64,000 bases of DNA from Nocardiopsis sp. YSL2 (GCF_030555055.1 NZ_JAMOAO010000001.1:3224001-3288000); one strand, 5' to 3'; positions 8,939 through 18,419 are shown, counted from the stretch's first letter. Notes: generated by a model from the letters alone, not told the origin. Program-made: numbers and translations.

Positions 8939-9496
8939 TCAGGCCGTCGGAGCACCCCCGAACGCGGCGTCCATCCGTGGGATCTGCTCGACCGCCCACG
9001 GGCTCAGGGTCCAGGGGGTGCGCTCCGCGAGCACGACCAGGTCGCCCCACCCGGTCCACGCGACCTCGGCGACCTCGGCCGGGTCGGGGTCGGGGACGTC
9101 GGTGGTCCGGGCCCAGAACACCGGGCAGAACTCGTTCTCGACGATGCCCTCGGCCGACACCGCGCGGTAGCGGAAGTCGGGAAGGGCGGGACGCACGTCG
9201 GTGAGCGCGATACCCAGCTCCTGGCCGACGCGGCGCCGCACGGCCGTCTCCAGGTCCTCCTCCGGAGACGGATGGCCGCAGCAACTGTTGGTCCACACCC
9301 CCGGCCAGGTGGTCTTGCCCAGGGCGCGGCGGGTGACCAGGACGCGTCCGTCGGCGTCCCGGACGTAGCAGGAGAACGCCAGGTGGAGAGGGGTGTCGCT
9401 GGTGTGCACGGTGGCCTTGTCCGCGACGCCCACGCGCTCGTGCCGCTCGTCGAGCAGCACCACGCGCTCCGGGGCGGCGGTCGTCGGCTGGATCAC
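8939..9496 (-). CDS. idi: Isopentenyl-diphosphate delta-isomerase, type I
   Basis: 185 residues from a GTG with GGGGGAGA upstream. It is a Nudix-fold isomerase that interconverts isopentenyl and dimethylallyl diphosphate. The active-site cysteine lies in TNSCCGHP (C73), the glutamate in IVENEFCPVF (E120/E122), and metal ligands are in ATVHTSDTPLHLAF. Length matches the family. Actinobacterial copies often feed carotenoid or other isoprenoid synthesis, but no such genes are in this window. A run-on to 9541 is possible in frame but lacks a ribosome site. Confidence 0.95.
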   Translation of the reverse strand: MIQPTTAAPERVVLLDERHERVGVADKATVHTSDTPLHLAFSCYVRDADGRVLVTRRALGKTTWPGVWTNSCCGHPSPEEDLETAVRRRVGQELGIALTDVRPALPDFRYRAVSAEGIVENEFCPVFWARTTDVPDPDPAEVAEVAWTGWGDLVVLAERTPWTLSPWAVEQIPRMDAAFGGAPTA

Positions 9497-9662
9497 GGCT
9501 CTCCCCCAACTCGCGGGGTCTGTGGTCCCGCACGTCAACATTCTTCCCTTCCATAGTCACCCGTACCAGGCACCACACGGCGCCCCGGTCGGTCCCCGGC
9601 GCCGCATAACCTTCCTGAAGGCCCCCGCTCGGGGAGCTCCAGGAACAGTGGTGGAGTCAGTG

Positions 9663-11147
9663 GTGACGGAGACGACAGACAAGCAGGACCGGAACGGGCC
9701 GCCCCCCGCCGGGGACGGGATCGACCCCGAGCGGATGCGCGTGTGCCTGGAGGTGCTCCGGGCGGCCGAGGAGCTGCCCGTCGACCACCCCGACTCGCGC
9801 ACGCTCCAGCAGTCCACCGCGAAGCTGTTCAAGTTCCTCAAGGAGCAGCGGCGCCGCGACCGCCGGGCGGCCGCGCAGGCGCACGACTCCGCGGTCTTCG
9901 CCGCCACCGCCACGGCCGCGCCGGACCGCATCGACGACGAGACCAACGGCCGCGCGCTCACCAGCGGAGCGAGCGGGGCGCTGGCGGGCGTGCTCGTCAA
10001 ACCGCGGCCCTGCTACGTCTGCAAGCAGAAGTACACCGAGGTCGACGCGTTCTACCACCAGCTCTGCCCGTCGTGCGCGGCGTTCAACCGGCAGCGCCGG
10101 GCCGCGCGCACCGACCTGACCGGCCGACGGGCGCTGCTCACCGGCGGGCGGGCCAAGATCGGGATGTACATCGCGCTGCGGCTGCTGCGCGACGGCGCCC
10201 ACACCACCATCACCACGCGCTTCCCCAACGACGCCGTGCGCCGGTTCGCGGCGATGCCGGACAGCGGCGACTGGCTGCACCGCCTGGACGTGGTCGGCAT
10301 CGACCTGCGCGACCCCGCGCAGGTGCTGCGGTTGGCGGACACGGTGGCCGAGCGGGGCCCCCTGGACATCCTCATCAACAACGCCGCCCAGACCGTGCGC
10401 CGCTCGCCCGCCTCCTACGCGCCACTCCTGGAGGCCGAGGCCCAGCCGCTCACGGGCGAGGACCTGCCCGTGCCGCTGGTGCTGGGCGGGGTGCGCCCGC
10501 GCGCCCTGGAGGAGGCGTCGGAGGAGGGCGCGGAGGTGGCCGCGCACGCGCTGACCCCGCAGATGCTCACGTCGCTGGCGCTGACCACCGGATCGGCCTC
10601 CTTCGACCGCGTGCGGGCCGGGACGGCGATCGACGCCGGCGGCCTGGTACCCGACCTCGCCCCGGTCAACAGCTGGACCCAGCGGATCGGCGGGATCGAC
10701 CCCGTCGAGATGCTGGAGGTGCAGCTGTGCAACGTGAGCGCGCCGTTCCTGCTGGTGGACCGGCTGCGTTCCGCCCTGGCGGCGTCGAAGGCGCGCCGCA
10801 GCTACATCGTCAACGTGTCGGCGATGGAGGGTGTCTTCAACCGCGGGTACAAGGGTCCCGGACACCCGCACACGAACATGGCGAAATCCGCGTTGAACCA
10901 GCTCACCCGGACCAGCGCGCAGGAGATGCTGGAGTCCGACGGCATCCTCATGACCGCCGTGGACACCGGGTGGATCACCGACGAGCGCCCGCACCCGGAG
11001 AAGGAGCGGCTGGCCGAGGCCGGGTTCCACGCCCCGCTGGACCTGGAGGACGGGGCCGCGCGCGTGTACGACCCCATCGTCCGGGGCGAGCTCGGCGAGG
11101 ACCTGTACGGCTGCTTCCTCAAGGACTACGCCCCGGCCAACTGGTAG
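9663..11147 (+). CDS. SDR-family oxidoreductase with N-terminal zinc ribbon
   Basis: About 494 residues. Clustered GTG codons at 9648, 9651, 9660 and 9663 all have plausible ribosome sites; 9663 is chosen for GGAG 6 nt upstream. The N-terminal 110 residues are charged and helical. A CYVC...CPSC zinc ribbon follows near residues 117-140, then a Rossmann fold with TGGRAKIG instead of the usual TGxxxGxG, and NNAAQT. The catalytic Ser is in NVSAMEG, but the Tyr of the YxxxK pair is replaced by Thr (TNMAK, K408). This appears typical of a subfamily and leaves its chemistry unclear. It is convergent with the next gene, with only 13 bp between stops. Confidence 0.82.
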   Translation: MTETTDKQDRNGPPPAGDGIDPERMRVCLEVLRAAEELPVDHPDSRTLQQSTAKLFKFLKEQRRRDRRAAAQAHDSAVFAATATAAPDRIDDETNGRALTSGASGALAGVLVKPRPCYVCKQKYTEVDAFYHQLCPSCAAFNRQRRAARTDLTGRRALLTGGRAKIGMYIALRLLRDGAHTTITTRFPNDAVRRFAAMPDSGDWLHRLDVVGIDLRDPAQVLRLADTVAERGPLDILINNAAQTVRRSPASYAPLLEAEAQPLTGEDLPVPLVLGGVRPRALEEASEEGAEVAAHALTPQMLTSLALTTGSASFDRVRAGTAIDAGGLVPDLAPVNSWTQRIGGIDPVEMLEVQLCNVSAPFLLVDRLRSALAASKARRSYIVNVSAMEGVFNRGYKGPGHPHTNMAKSALNQLTRTSAQEMLESDGILMTAVDTGWITDERPHPEKERLAEAGFHAPLDLEDGAARVYDPIVRGELGEDLYGCFLKDYAPANW

Positions 11148-11160
11148 CCCGCCGCGGGCC

Positions 11161-12174
11161 TCAGGGACGCAGCACGATCCGGACCGGCGAGCCGATCCGC
11201 TTCCGGAGCCGCTCCACCGCCTCCGGGGCCTGTTCCAGGGGCAGGGAGCCGCTGATGGAGCGGCTGAACTCCAGCCGGCCGGCCTCGACCAGGTCCACCA
11301 GCTGCACCACGTGCTCGGGCTCCGAACCGTAGTGGCCGAGGATCTGCTGGCGCAGGTAGCTGAAGCGGGTCCCGTCGGCCACCTCCAGCGGGCGGTTGGT
11401 GAGGCCCACCAGCACGAGGCGGCCGTGCTCGCCGAGCACCTTGACCGCCTGCTCCCGCACCACCGGTACCCCGGCGAAGTCGAAGGCGGCGTCCAGACCG
11501 CGCCCGTGGGTGAGCTGGCCGATCCTGGTGAGGAAGTCCTCGGCGGTGGAGTCCAGGGCCTCGTCGGCGCCGTAGTCCAGCGCCCGGGCGCGCGCCTGCG
11601 CGTCGGGGTCCGCGGCGATGATCGGGGCCGCGCCGACCAGCCGCAGCAGCTGCACGGCGTGCGCGCCCAGGCCGCCGACGCCCCACACGCACACCGCCTC
11701 GGCCGGACGGACGTCTCCGCTACTGGTCACCGCCGCCCACGGTGTGGAGACCGCGTCGGGGATGATCGCCGCCTCGTCGAAGGGCAGCGCGTCGGGGATC
11801 GGCACGAGCGTGTCCGCCGCGGCCAGCGCGTACTCCGCCCAGCCGCCGTCGTAGTCCACGCCGCGGGTGAGGACCTGGCCGTGGCGGTCGTGCTCACCGG
11901 CCTGGAGCGCCACCCGGTCGCCCACACCCACGTCGAGGACCTCCGGCCCCAGCTCCTCCACGACCCCCGACACCTCGTGGCCGAGGGTGACCGTGTCGCC
12001 GTCGAGGTGGAGCGGGGCGAGGGAGCCGTCGACGAGGTGCACGTCCGACAGGCACACGCCCGCCGCCTTCACGCGCACCAGGACCTGGTCCCGGCCCGGG
12101 ACCGGCCGGGGCACGTCGGTGACCTCCAGGGTCCGGGTCGTCACGTTCAACCGGGCCGCGCGCATGGTGGCCAT
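11161..12174 (-). CDS. Zinc-type alcohol dehydrogenase family protein (MDR)
   Basis: 337 residues, GroES-like N-domain plus Rossmann domain. Catalytic-zinc ligands are visible as GVCLSDVH and GHEVSG. The four-cysteine structural zinc lobe is absent, being replaced by a segment around GEHDRHG. The NAD(P) site is GVGGLGAHAVQL. The family oxidises alcohols or reduces aldehydes/ketones; the substrate is unknown. A second ATG three codons later is an alternative start. A TGATT-N6-AATCA repeat at 12205-12220, about 31 bp upstream, could be an operator. Confidence 0.88.
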   Translation of the reverse strand: MATMRAARLNVTTRTLEVTDVPRPVPGRDQVLVRVKAAGVCLSDVHLVDGSLAPLHLDGDTVTLGHEVSGVVEELGPEVLDVGVGDRVALQAGEHDRHGQVLTRGVDYDGGWAEYALAAADTLVPIPDALPFDEAAIIPDAVSTPWAAVTSSGDVRPAEAVCVWGVGGLGAHAVQLLRLVGAAPIIAADPDAQARARALDYGADEALDSTAEDFLTRIGQLTHGRGLDAAFDFAGVPVVREQAVKVLGEHGRLVLVGLTNRPLEVADGTRFSYLRQQILGHYGSEPEHVVQLVDLVEAGRLEFSRSISGSLPLEQAPEAVERLRKRIGSPVRIVLRP

Positions 12175-12299
12175 GGGTCATCCCTCGCAGTCGTCGCGGA
12201 CGGGTGATTCCAGGCAATCATCACGCTTCGGACCCATGCCGGTACCGGGACGACACGGGCGAAACTGGTCAGATCCAGCTCAGGTTTTCGTCAAGGGGC

Positions 12300-12339
12300 C
12301 CGGGACGGGCGGTCGGCCCGCCCCGGTCACGGACCGGGG
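12300..12339 (-). terminator. Overlapping hairpins after the two-component genes
   Basis: CCGGGACGGGC and GCCCGCCCCGG (12300-12326, one mismatch, 5-nt loop) overlap a second hairpin, CCCCGGT-cacgg-ACCGGGG (12321-12339). They lie 25-65 bp beyond the response-regulator stop on its strand. There is no T run, which is normal in GC-rich actinomycetes. Confidence 0.6.
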
Positions 12340-12364
12340 TGACGTCCGCGGCCCGCCGCCCGGC

Positions 12365-13015
12365 TCACTCCGCCATCAGGCCGTTGCGGTAGGCCCAGGC
12401 CGCGACCTCCACCCGGTTGCGCGCGCCCAGCTTCGTCTGGACGCTCGCCAGGTGGGTCTTGACGGTGCTCACGGTCACGAACAGGTCCTCGGCCACCTCT
12501 CCGTTGGTGAGCCCCCGGGCCACGGCCCGCACGATGTCCCGTTCCCGGGCGGTGAGGACGTCGTCCTGGGGCGGTGCCGGGGGCCGGGAGGCGGCGAAGT
12601 GCCGCAGCAGGCGCACGGTGACGCTCGGCGAGACGAGGGCGTCGCCGCGGGCGCCCGCCCGCACCGCCTCCACCAGCAGGGCCGGCCCGGCGTCCTTGAG
12701 CAGGAAGCCGACCGCCCCTCCGGTGAGCGCCGCGTGCACGTACTCGTCCAGGTCGAAGGTCGTCACCACGACCACCCGCAGGGGGTCGGACACCTCCGGA
12801 CCGGCCAGGCGGCGGGTGGCCTCCAGCCCGTCGATGCCCGGCATCCGGATGTCCATGAGGGTGACGTCCGGACGCAGCTCGCGGGCCAGCCGCACCGCCT
12901 CGACCCCGTCCCCTGCCTCGCCCACCACCGAGATGTCCTCCTCGGCGTCGAGCATGAAGCGAAAGCCCGTCCGGACCATCCGCTGGTCGTCGGCGAGCAG
13001 TACCCGAATCGTCAC
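12365..13015 (-). CDS. NarL/LuxR-family response regulator
   Basis: 216 residues from a GTG that overlaps the kinase stop by 4 bp. The receiver domain has D9/D10, phospho-acceptor D55 (LMDIRMPG) and a conserved Lys in LLKDAG. A C-terminal LuxR helix-turn-helix begins at LTARERDIV and contains [11 protein letters not shown]. It is the partner of the adjacent histidine kinase. Targets are unknown; the divergent DUF418 membrane-protein gene, 142 bp from the kinase start, is the nearest candidate. Confidence 0.94.
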   Translation of the reverse strand: MTIRVLLADDQRMVRTGFRFMLDAEEDISVVGEAGDGVEAVRLARELRPDVTLMDIRMPGIDGLEATRRLAGPEVSDPLRVVVVTTFDLDEYVHAALTGGAVGFLLKDAGPALLVEAVRAGARGDALVSPSVTVRLLRHFAASRPPAPPQDDVLTARERDIVRAVARGLTNGEVAEDLFVTVSTVKTHLASVQTKLGARNRVEVAAWAYRNGLMAE

Positions 13016-14280
13016 GTGTCCTCGTTCCGGTCGTCGTCGCGGGCGGCGGCCCCGGCGGCCGACACCGTGGCGGCGGTCAGCGGCAGCCGGGCCCGTACCG
13101 TCCAGCCGTGTCCGTGGTCGCCGGGGCCGGCGGTGAGGTCCCCGCCGAGCAGACGGACGCGTTCGGCCATGCCCACCAGGCCGTGGCCGCCGCCGACCGG
13201 CGGCGCGTCCCCGCGACCGTCGTCGTGGACGCGAATCCGGACCTCGTCCGCCGTGATCGCGACCTCCACCCCGACCAGGGCGGCCCCGCGCGCGTAGCGC
13301 AGCGCGTTCGTCACCGACTCCTGGGCGACGCGCAGCACCGTGGTCGCGGCGTCCGCCGGCAGGTCCGCCACCCGGCCGTCGACGCTCACCCTCACCTCGG
13401 GGCGTCCGGCCGAGGCGGGCGCCGCCAGCGCCGCCAGACCTTCGGCCGCGCCCGGCGACAGGGGCGCCTCGCCCGGCTCCCGCAGTCGGGTGACCATCGC
13501 GCGCATCGACTCCAGCGCGCGTGTGCCCGCCGCCTCGATCTCGGGCAGGGCGGCGCGCACCGCACCGGGATCGCGGTCGGCGATGTGCCGCAGCGCCTGG
13601 GCCTGCACGACGATGCCGGTCACCTCGTGCGCCACCACGTCGTGCAGGTCGCGGGCGATGGCGAGCCGCTCCTGGGCGCGTGCCCGCTCCGCGTGCGCGC
13701 GCCGCTGGACGCCGCGCCAGCGCAGGTACAGGCCCGGGGCCAGCCCGACGGCCACGAAGCCCAGTGCGGTCGTGATCTGCCCGGACCAGAAGAAGGGCTC
13801 GCGCAGATAGTCGGAGAGCGCCGCTGCGAAGGCCGCGAGGGAGACCGCGGTGATCTGCCAGGGCCGGGCTCGCAGCGCGGTGAGCGCGAGCAGGACCAGC
13901 AGGGGCGCCATCTCCGCCGTCACGAAGCCGAACCCGAAGGTGCCCTTGGGCAGGGGCCACAGCAGGACCGAGGCGGACGCGATGCCCAGCGCCGCGGCCG
14001 CGGTGAGCCCCGTGGTCAGGGCCGGGCCCGAGCGCGGCCGCAGGGCGACCAGGGCCAGGAGGGTCGCCAGCCCACCGGAGACCAGGGGCAGGTAGGACAT
14101 CGGCGTCGGCGGCGGGCCCGGCCACGCGGGGTCGGACAGGTCGGCGACCAGGCCCGCCGTTGACTGGATCAGAACGGCCGCCAGCAGCAGGGCGGCGATC
14201 AGGGCCAGCGCGCGCGGGAGCGCTCCGACCGCCGCCGGCAGCCGGTCCCCGATGTGGCCGAAGCCCTTGGTCAACGCCAT
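13012..14280 (-). CDS. Sensor histidine kinase (HisKA_3 type)
   Basis: 422 residues. Residues 20-190 hold about five to six membrane segments with almost no extracellular sensor domain, as in NarL-linked kinases that sense membrane-associated signals. The phospho-acceptor is H213 in [10 protein letters not shown]. The ATPase domain shows [11 protein letters not shown] (N box) and VHDDGRGD followed by [11 protein letters not shown] (G box). It is translationally coupled to the response regulator by a GTGA overlap. The stimulus cannot be read from the sequence. Confidence 0.94.
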   Translation of the reverse strand: MALTKGFGHIGDRLPAAVGALPRALALIAALLLAAVLIQSTAGLVADLSDPAWPGPPPTPMSYLPLVSGGLATLLALVALRPRSGPALTTGLTAAAALGIASASVLLWPLPKGTFGFGFVTAEMAPLLVLLALTALRARPWQITAVSLAAFAAALSDYLREPFFWSGQITTALGFVAVGLAPGLYLRWRGVQRRAHAERARAQERLAIARDLHDVVAHEVTGIVVQAQALRHIADRDPGAVRAALPEIEAAGTRALESMRAMVTRLREPGEAPLSPGAAEGLAALAAPASAGRPEVRVSVDGRVADLPADAATTVLRVAQESVTNALRYARGAALVGVEVAITADEVRIRVHDDGRGDAPPVGGGHGLVGMAERVRLLGGDLTAGPGDHGHGWTVRARLPLTAATVSAAGAAARDDDRNEDT

Positions 14281-14421
14281 GCGACCAGGCTAGACGGCGA
14301 GCGGCCGGATGCCGTCGGCCGAAAGGACGAGACCGGTCGCGGGGCGGTCGGTCGATGGGTCGATGTGCGCGGGCCGCTCCGGCGACGACGCTGGGGTGAC
14401 TCGAAACCTGGGAGGCTCCAC

Positions 14422-15672
14422 GTGACCGACAGTACGACCGCCACCGTGACCGCGGATGTGAACACGCCCCCCGGCGCACGGGTGCCCTTCCTCGACGTCG
14501 CGCGGGCGCTGGCGATGATCGGCGTGGTGCTGATGAACGCGCCCGCGGTCGTGTTCGCGGCCGAGCGCGCGGGGGAGCGCACCCCGGACGCCCTGACCTC
14601 GGCGGTGGACGCGGGGCTGACCCTGCTCATGTCCGGCAAGGCCCGAGCGCTGCTCATGGTGCTGCTCGGTGCGGGCGCGGTGTTCGCGTGGCGCTCCGCC
14701 GCCCGCCGGGGCGGCGCGCCGCTGGCCCTGATGCTGCGGCGCTACCTGGTGCTCGGTGTGCTCTTCGGGATACCGCACCTGTGGGTCTTCTCCGGTGACA
14801 TCCTCACCCACTACGCGCTGACGGCCCTGGTACTGGCGCCGCTGATGCCGCTGCTGCTCGCCGGGTCGCGTGCCCGGCCGCTGTACGCCGCGGCGCTGTC
14901 CTTCGCGGTGGCGCCCGTGGTCGAGGCGTTCGCGCCCCAGACCCACGAGCTGGCGGTCCTGGTCGTCCTCGTGCCCCAGACGCTGGGCTTCTTCTGTGTG
15001 GGGGTGTGGCTGGCCCGCCGTCCGGAGGCGGCCCCGGGCGGGCCCGGAGGCCCGTTCCGGCTGCCGCGGCGGTTGGTGGCGCTGGGACTGGTCGGCCAGG
15101 TCCTGGGCGTGGTCACGATGGTCGCCGACGAGGTGTTCTTCCCGCTGGAGCTGGACGCCGACGGTGTGCCGGTCGGCCTGGGCCCCGACGGCATGCCGCC
15201 GAGTGAGCCGGGCTCGGACATGCTCGTCTCCGTGGGCGGCACGCTGATGGGGCTCGGCGGCGCTCTGTTCTACCTGGGTCTGGTGTGGTGGCTGATGGAC
15301 CGTGGACGCACGTGTGCGCGCGGACTGGGCCGGCTCGCACCGCTGGGCCGGATGACCTTGACCGCCTACCTGGGGAGCACACTGGTGTTCCTGGTGGTGA
15401 TGGGACCGTTCGAGGGGGAGGTGCCGCTGCTGGCGCAGTACGGGCTCGCCGCGGCCTACTTCGTCGTGGTGGCACTGGCCGCACGCTGGTGGGCCCGCCG
15501 GTTCCGGCTCGGACCGCTGGAGTGGGTGTGGCGGAGCCTCACCCTCCTGCGCCCGGTACCGATGCGGCGTCCGGCTGTCGTCCCCGCGGCGGGCGGACCG
15601 GCCGCCGGGACCGGTGAGACGGGTCAGCGCGCGGAGACCGCGGCCGGGCGGCTCGGTTCGCCCGGGGCCTGA
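14422..15672 (+). CDS. DUF418-family membrane protein
   Basis: 416 residues from a GTG preceded by GGGAGG. The start is set by the family hallmark FLDVARALAMIGVVLMN near residue 30. Eight to ten hydrophobic segments follow, and the C-terminal DUF418 part contains LGRMTLTAYLGS and FRLGPLEWVWRSLT. Relatives such as B. subtilis YeiB are acyltransferase-like membrane proteins of unsettled function. It is divergent from the two-component system, which may regulate it. A second DUF418 gene lies at 54739-56052. Confidence 0.87.
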   Translation: MTDSTTATVTADVNTPPGARVPFLDVARALAMIGVVLMNAPAVVFAAERAGERTPDALTSAVDAGLTLLMSGKARALLMVLLGAGAVFAWRSAARRGGAPLALMLRRYLVLGVLFGIPHLWVFSGDILTHYALTALVLAPLMPLLLAGSRARPLYAAALSFAVAPVVEAFAPQTHELAVLVVLVPQTLGFFCVGVWLARRPEAAPGGPGGPFRLPRRLVALGLVGQVLGVVTMVADEVFFPLELDADGVPVGLGPDGMPPSEPGSDMLVSVGGTLMGLGGALFYLGLVWWLMDRGRTCARGLGRLAPLGRMTLTAYLGSTLVFLVVMGPFEGEVPLLAQYGLAAAYFVVVALAARWWARRFRLGPLEWVWRSLTLLRPVPMRRPAVVPAAGGPAAGTGETGQRAETAAGRLGSPGA

Positions 15673-15771
15673 GGGCGGAAGGAGCGTCGACGGCCGGCTC
15701 TGGGGACCGGGAGGCCCGTCCCGGCGACCGGGACGCACGGATCCGTTCGTGCCCAGGCCCGAGGCGGGGGC

Positions 15772-15805
15772 GGACCGGCACCGGGACCCGGCCCCGTGCC
15801 GGTCC
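15772..15805. terminator. Bidirectional hairpin between convergent genes
   Basis: GGACCGGCAC and GTGCCGGTCC form perfect 10-bp arms around a 14-nt loop. The hairpin lies between the DUF418 stop and the MoaD-like stop on the other strand, so it can serve both. Confidence 0.6.
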
Positions 15806-15836
15806 ACGCCGTATCTCTCAGCCACGCGAACCGGGG

Positions 15837-16121
15837 TCAGCCGCCGGCGACCGAGGGCAGGAGGCGGACGTCGGCGCCCTCGGGGACGCTGGCGTCCAGG
15901 CCACCGATCGCCCGGCACTCGTCGCCGTTGACGAACACGTTGACGTAGCGGCGCAGCTGTCCCTGCTCGTCGCGGATCCGCCGGTCCAGCCCGGGATGGC
16001 GGGTGGTGAGCTCGTCCAGCACACCGCCGAGCCCGGTGCCGTCGGAGACCTCCACCGGGACGTGCGCGACCCCTCCGGCGTCGGCCCTCAGCAGGCCGGG
16101 CAGATGCACGGTCACCCGCAT
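15837..16121 (-). CDS. MoaD/ThiS-like ubiquitin-fold protein
   Basis: 94 residues with a beta-grasp pattern and a C-terminal Gly-Gly, the site that is adenylated and thiocarboxylated in sulfur carriers. VNVFVNGDECR and a LLPSVAGG ending fit the family. No MoaE, MoeB/ThiF or cysteine-synthase partner is nearby. Instead it sits 1 bp behind a BNR-repeat protein gene, an arrangement I recall from other actinobacteria. It may be a sulfur carrier or a protein modifier; the latter is speculation. Confidence 0.83.
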   Translation of the reverse strand: MRVTVHLPGLLRADAGGVAHVPVEVSDGTGLGGVLDELTTRHPGLDRRIRDEQGQLRRYVNVFVNGDECRAIGGLDASVPEGADVRLLPSVAGG

Positions 16122-16122
16122 C

Positions 16123-17226
16123 TCACACCTCCGTGGCCCGCACGCACAGCACGTCCGGCAGGTGGGCGGCCACCTGGTGCCAGGTGCCCTCGTCGTCGGT
16201 GGCGGCGAAGACGTCCCCGCTGCGGGTGCCGAAGTAGAACCCGGGCACGTCGGCCCCGTCGGTGCACGCGCCGTCGCGGAGCACGATGCCGAAGTAGGCG
16301 TCGTCCGGCAGGCCGTCGACGTAGGCCTGCCAGCTGTCCCCCGCGTCGTCGGTGCGGTAGACGGCCAGCCGGTTGTCCGGCGGCAGGTGGACCTCCTGGC
16401 TGACCACCGGGAAGTTGAGAACGCTGGCGGGCCGCCCCGGGTGGGTGACCATGGCGAAGCCGAAGTCGGTGGGCAGGCCCTTCTCGATGGCGGTCCAGCC
16501 CTGCCCGGCGGGGTCGGCGCTGCGGTAGACGCCGTGGTGGTTCTGGGCGAACATCACGCCGTCCGAGGCGGCGGCCACCTTGTGCACGCACTGGCCGTAC
16601 TCGGGCTCCTCGACGGGCAGGAACCCGGCGCTGATGCCCCGGTTGGCCGGGTTCCAGCTCCGGCCGTCGTCGCGGGTCTGGTAGACGCCGCCGGTGGACA
16701 TCGCCACGGTCATGGCGTCGGGCGCGCGCTGACCGGCTCCCAGCAGCCCCGGCAGAATGGTGTGGATGGCGCCGCCGCCCGCGCCGGGGAACCAGTCGTC
16801 GTGGTGCGGGTGGTCCCAGAGCGCACGGACGAGGTCGAAACTCCGACCGCCGTCGGAGGACCGGAACAGGGCGTGCGGCTCGACCCCCGCGTAGACGGTG
16901 TCGGCGTCGTCGCCGAAGGCGAACTGCCAGGCGCGGGTGAAGGAGGCGTCGGTGTCCTCCGGGAACGCGATGGGCGCGGTGTCCGGTTCGTGCCAGGTCG
17001 CCCCTTGATCGTCGCTGTACCAGACACTCGGGCCGAAATGGGAGCTTTCGGCACCGGCCAGGATGCGGCCGGAGTGGGGATTGATCCCCACCGCGTACAC
17101 GGAGCTCATGCTCGCGTAGTCGGCGGCGTCCAGACGGTGCGGACCGTCCACTCGCCAGGTGCGCCGGTCCTCGCTGCGGGCGGTGAAGAGCCCCTTGCGC
17201 GTGCCGATGACCAGGAGATACGTCAT
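16123..17226 (-). CDS. BNR/WD40-YVTN repeat protein (sialidase-like propeller)
   Basis: 367 residues; the start at MTYLLVIGTRKG is chosen because the in-frame upstream extension lacks family character and TGGAG precedes this ATG. Repeated Asp-box-like motifs (SSDGGRSF, SDDQGATWH, TRDDGRSWN, TDDAGDSW, TDDEGTWH) define a beta-propeller. No signal peptide is seen, so it is probably cytoplasmic and not a secreted sialidase. It is co-transcribed with the MoaD-like gene 1 bp downstream. Function is unknown. Confidence 0.85.
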   Translation of the reverse strand: MTYLLVIGTRKGLFTARSEDRRTWRVDGPHRLDAADYASMSSVYAVGINPHSGRILAGAESSHFGPSVWYSDDQGATWHEPDTAPIAFPEDTDASFTRAWQFAFGDDADTVYAGVEPHALFRSSDGGRSFDLVRALWDHPHHDDWFPGAGGGAIHTILPGLLGAGQRAPDAMTVAMSTGGVYQTRDDGRSWNPANRGISAGFLPVEEPEYGQCVHKVAAASDGVMFAQNHHGVYRSADPAGQGWTAIEKGLPTDFGFAMVTHPGRPASVLNFPVVSQEVHLPPDNRLAVYRTDDAGDSWQAYVDGLPDDAYFGIVLRDGACTDGADVPGFYFGTRSGDVFAATDDEGTWHQVAAHLPDVLCVRATEV

Positions 17227-17675
17227 GACCAACTCCAGGATGTGACGGAGGTCTCCACCATGACACACTGGTGTGACCATCGGTGAGAGATCGGAGTGGT
17301 CGCGCTCCCGGTCGCCCCGCGCGGGTCAATAGTCAATGGCCCCAACGAATACGTGAGTCATCGAATGCTGTTCGGTTGGTAAATGTGTCATCGGTCGCAG
17401 TGAGTGGCGGTGATAGTGATCTGTGAACCGCATTACGGGCGTGTGGCGTAAGTTCCGAGGTAGGCGGTTGCGACTGCGGTCGGTGTCTGCAATAAAATTC
17501 CGGGCCAACCGGTGTGCATGCTCGGGCTATGGCCTGGACCGTCCGTCTTCCCGCCCGCCCGAACTGGTCACACGACTTCCCGCTCGCTCGGTCTGCGAAG
17601 TTGGTTTCGGGACCACCGTCCTAATGGTTCTGCGTACCAACAAGGTCCGAGTTCCCACTCGATAGGGTTCGCCTC
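17227..17675. promoter_or_regulatory. AT-richer divergent intergenic region
   Basis: No gene is seen in this 449-bp stretch, whose middle (about 17330-17520) is clearly less GC-rich than its surroundings. CACAC-tg-GTGTG at 17264-17275 lies about 45 bp upstream of the BNR gene and could be its operator. Near the TetR gene are two TGGT...ACCA repeats and a GTTGGT/ACCAAC pair (about 17600-17642). A TAGGGT -10 box at 17663-17668 ends 7 nt before the TetR ATG. Confidence 0.45.
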
Positions 17676-18284
17676 ATGCAACACCCCCCGGACACACTTC
17701 ACGCCCGCAAACGGCGAAAGGCTCGCGCCACGATCGTGTCGGCCGCCTTCCAGCTCTTCGCCGAGTACGGATTCGACAAGGTCACCGTCGCCCAGATCGC
17801 CGAACGCGCGGAGGTCGGCCGGACCACCTTCTTCCGCTACTTCGGCGACAAGCAGCAGGTGCTGTTCGCCGACGACGGCGCCGAAGTGGACCGGATGTGC
17901 GCCCGTGTGCGTGAGGCCGGGCGCGGGGACGGGGAGCCGGGGAAGGATCTGGGCGCCGCCGTCGACCTGCTGCGCGAGGCCGCGGTGGCCGCGCGACGGC
18001 ACTCGGTGCCGTCTCCGGCGCGGTCGGCCGTTCTGGCCCGCCTGCTGCGCGAGAGCGTCGACCTGCGCTCGCGCTACCTGCTCATGCACGAACAGCGTGC
18101 CGATCGGCTGGCCGCCGCGCTCATCGAGATCGGCACCGTCGAGGACGTCGCCGTCCTGGCCGCGCACGCGGCCATGGCCTGCGAGCTCGCCGCCCTGCGG
18201 CTCGCGGAGAGCCCGGAGGCCTTCCCCGCGCGCTTGGACGAGGCGCACGCGCTCCTGCGCGGGCTCGGCGGCCCCGGGGCCTGA
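17676..18284 (+). CDS. TetR-family transcriptional regulator
   Basis: 202 residues. The N-terminal helix-turn-helix is typical: ATIVSAAFQLFAEYGF, then VTVAQIAERAEVGRTTFFRYF and a GDKQQVL turn. The C-terminal ligand domain is helical and alanine-rich with no recognisable ligand pocket. There is no Shine-Dalgarno sequence; a TAGGGT box ends 7 nt before the ATG, so the mRNA is probably leaderless. The target may be its own gene or the divergent BNR/MoaD-like operon. Confidence 0.92.
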   Translation: MQHPPDTLHARKRRKARATIVSAAFQLFAEYGFDKVTVAQIAERAEVGRTTFFRYFGDKQQVLFADDGAEVDRMCARVREAGRGDGEPGKDLGAAVDLLREAAVAARRHSVPSPARSAVLARLLRESVDLRSRYLLMHEQRADRLAAALIEIGTVEDVAVLAAHAAMACELAALRLAESPEAFPARLDEAHALLRGLGGPGA

Positions 18285-18304
18285 CCACGCGGACCGTGGG
18301 ATGG

Positions 18305-18371
18305 CCCGCCGCCGTGTCGCGGCGGGGGCCGCGACGGACCGTGACCGTTCCCGGACGGTGCGGTCCGTCGC
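18305..18371. terminator. Paired hairpins between TetR and lipoprotein genes
   Basis: CCCGCCGC-cgtgtc-GCGGCGGG (18305-18326) lies just behind the TetR stop. A second repeat, GCGACGGACC (18331-18340) with GGTCCGTCGC (18362-18371), is perfect over 10 bp. They separate two convergent genes. Confidence 0.6.
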
Positions 18372-18419
18372 ACCGGGCGGCGGGCGGGCGACTCCTGGCC
18401 GGGCCCGCGCTCCGAGGGG

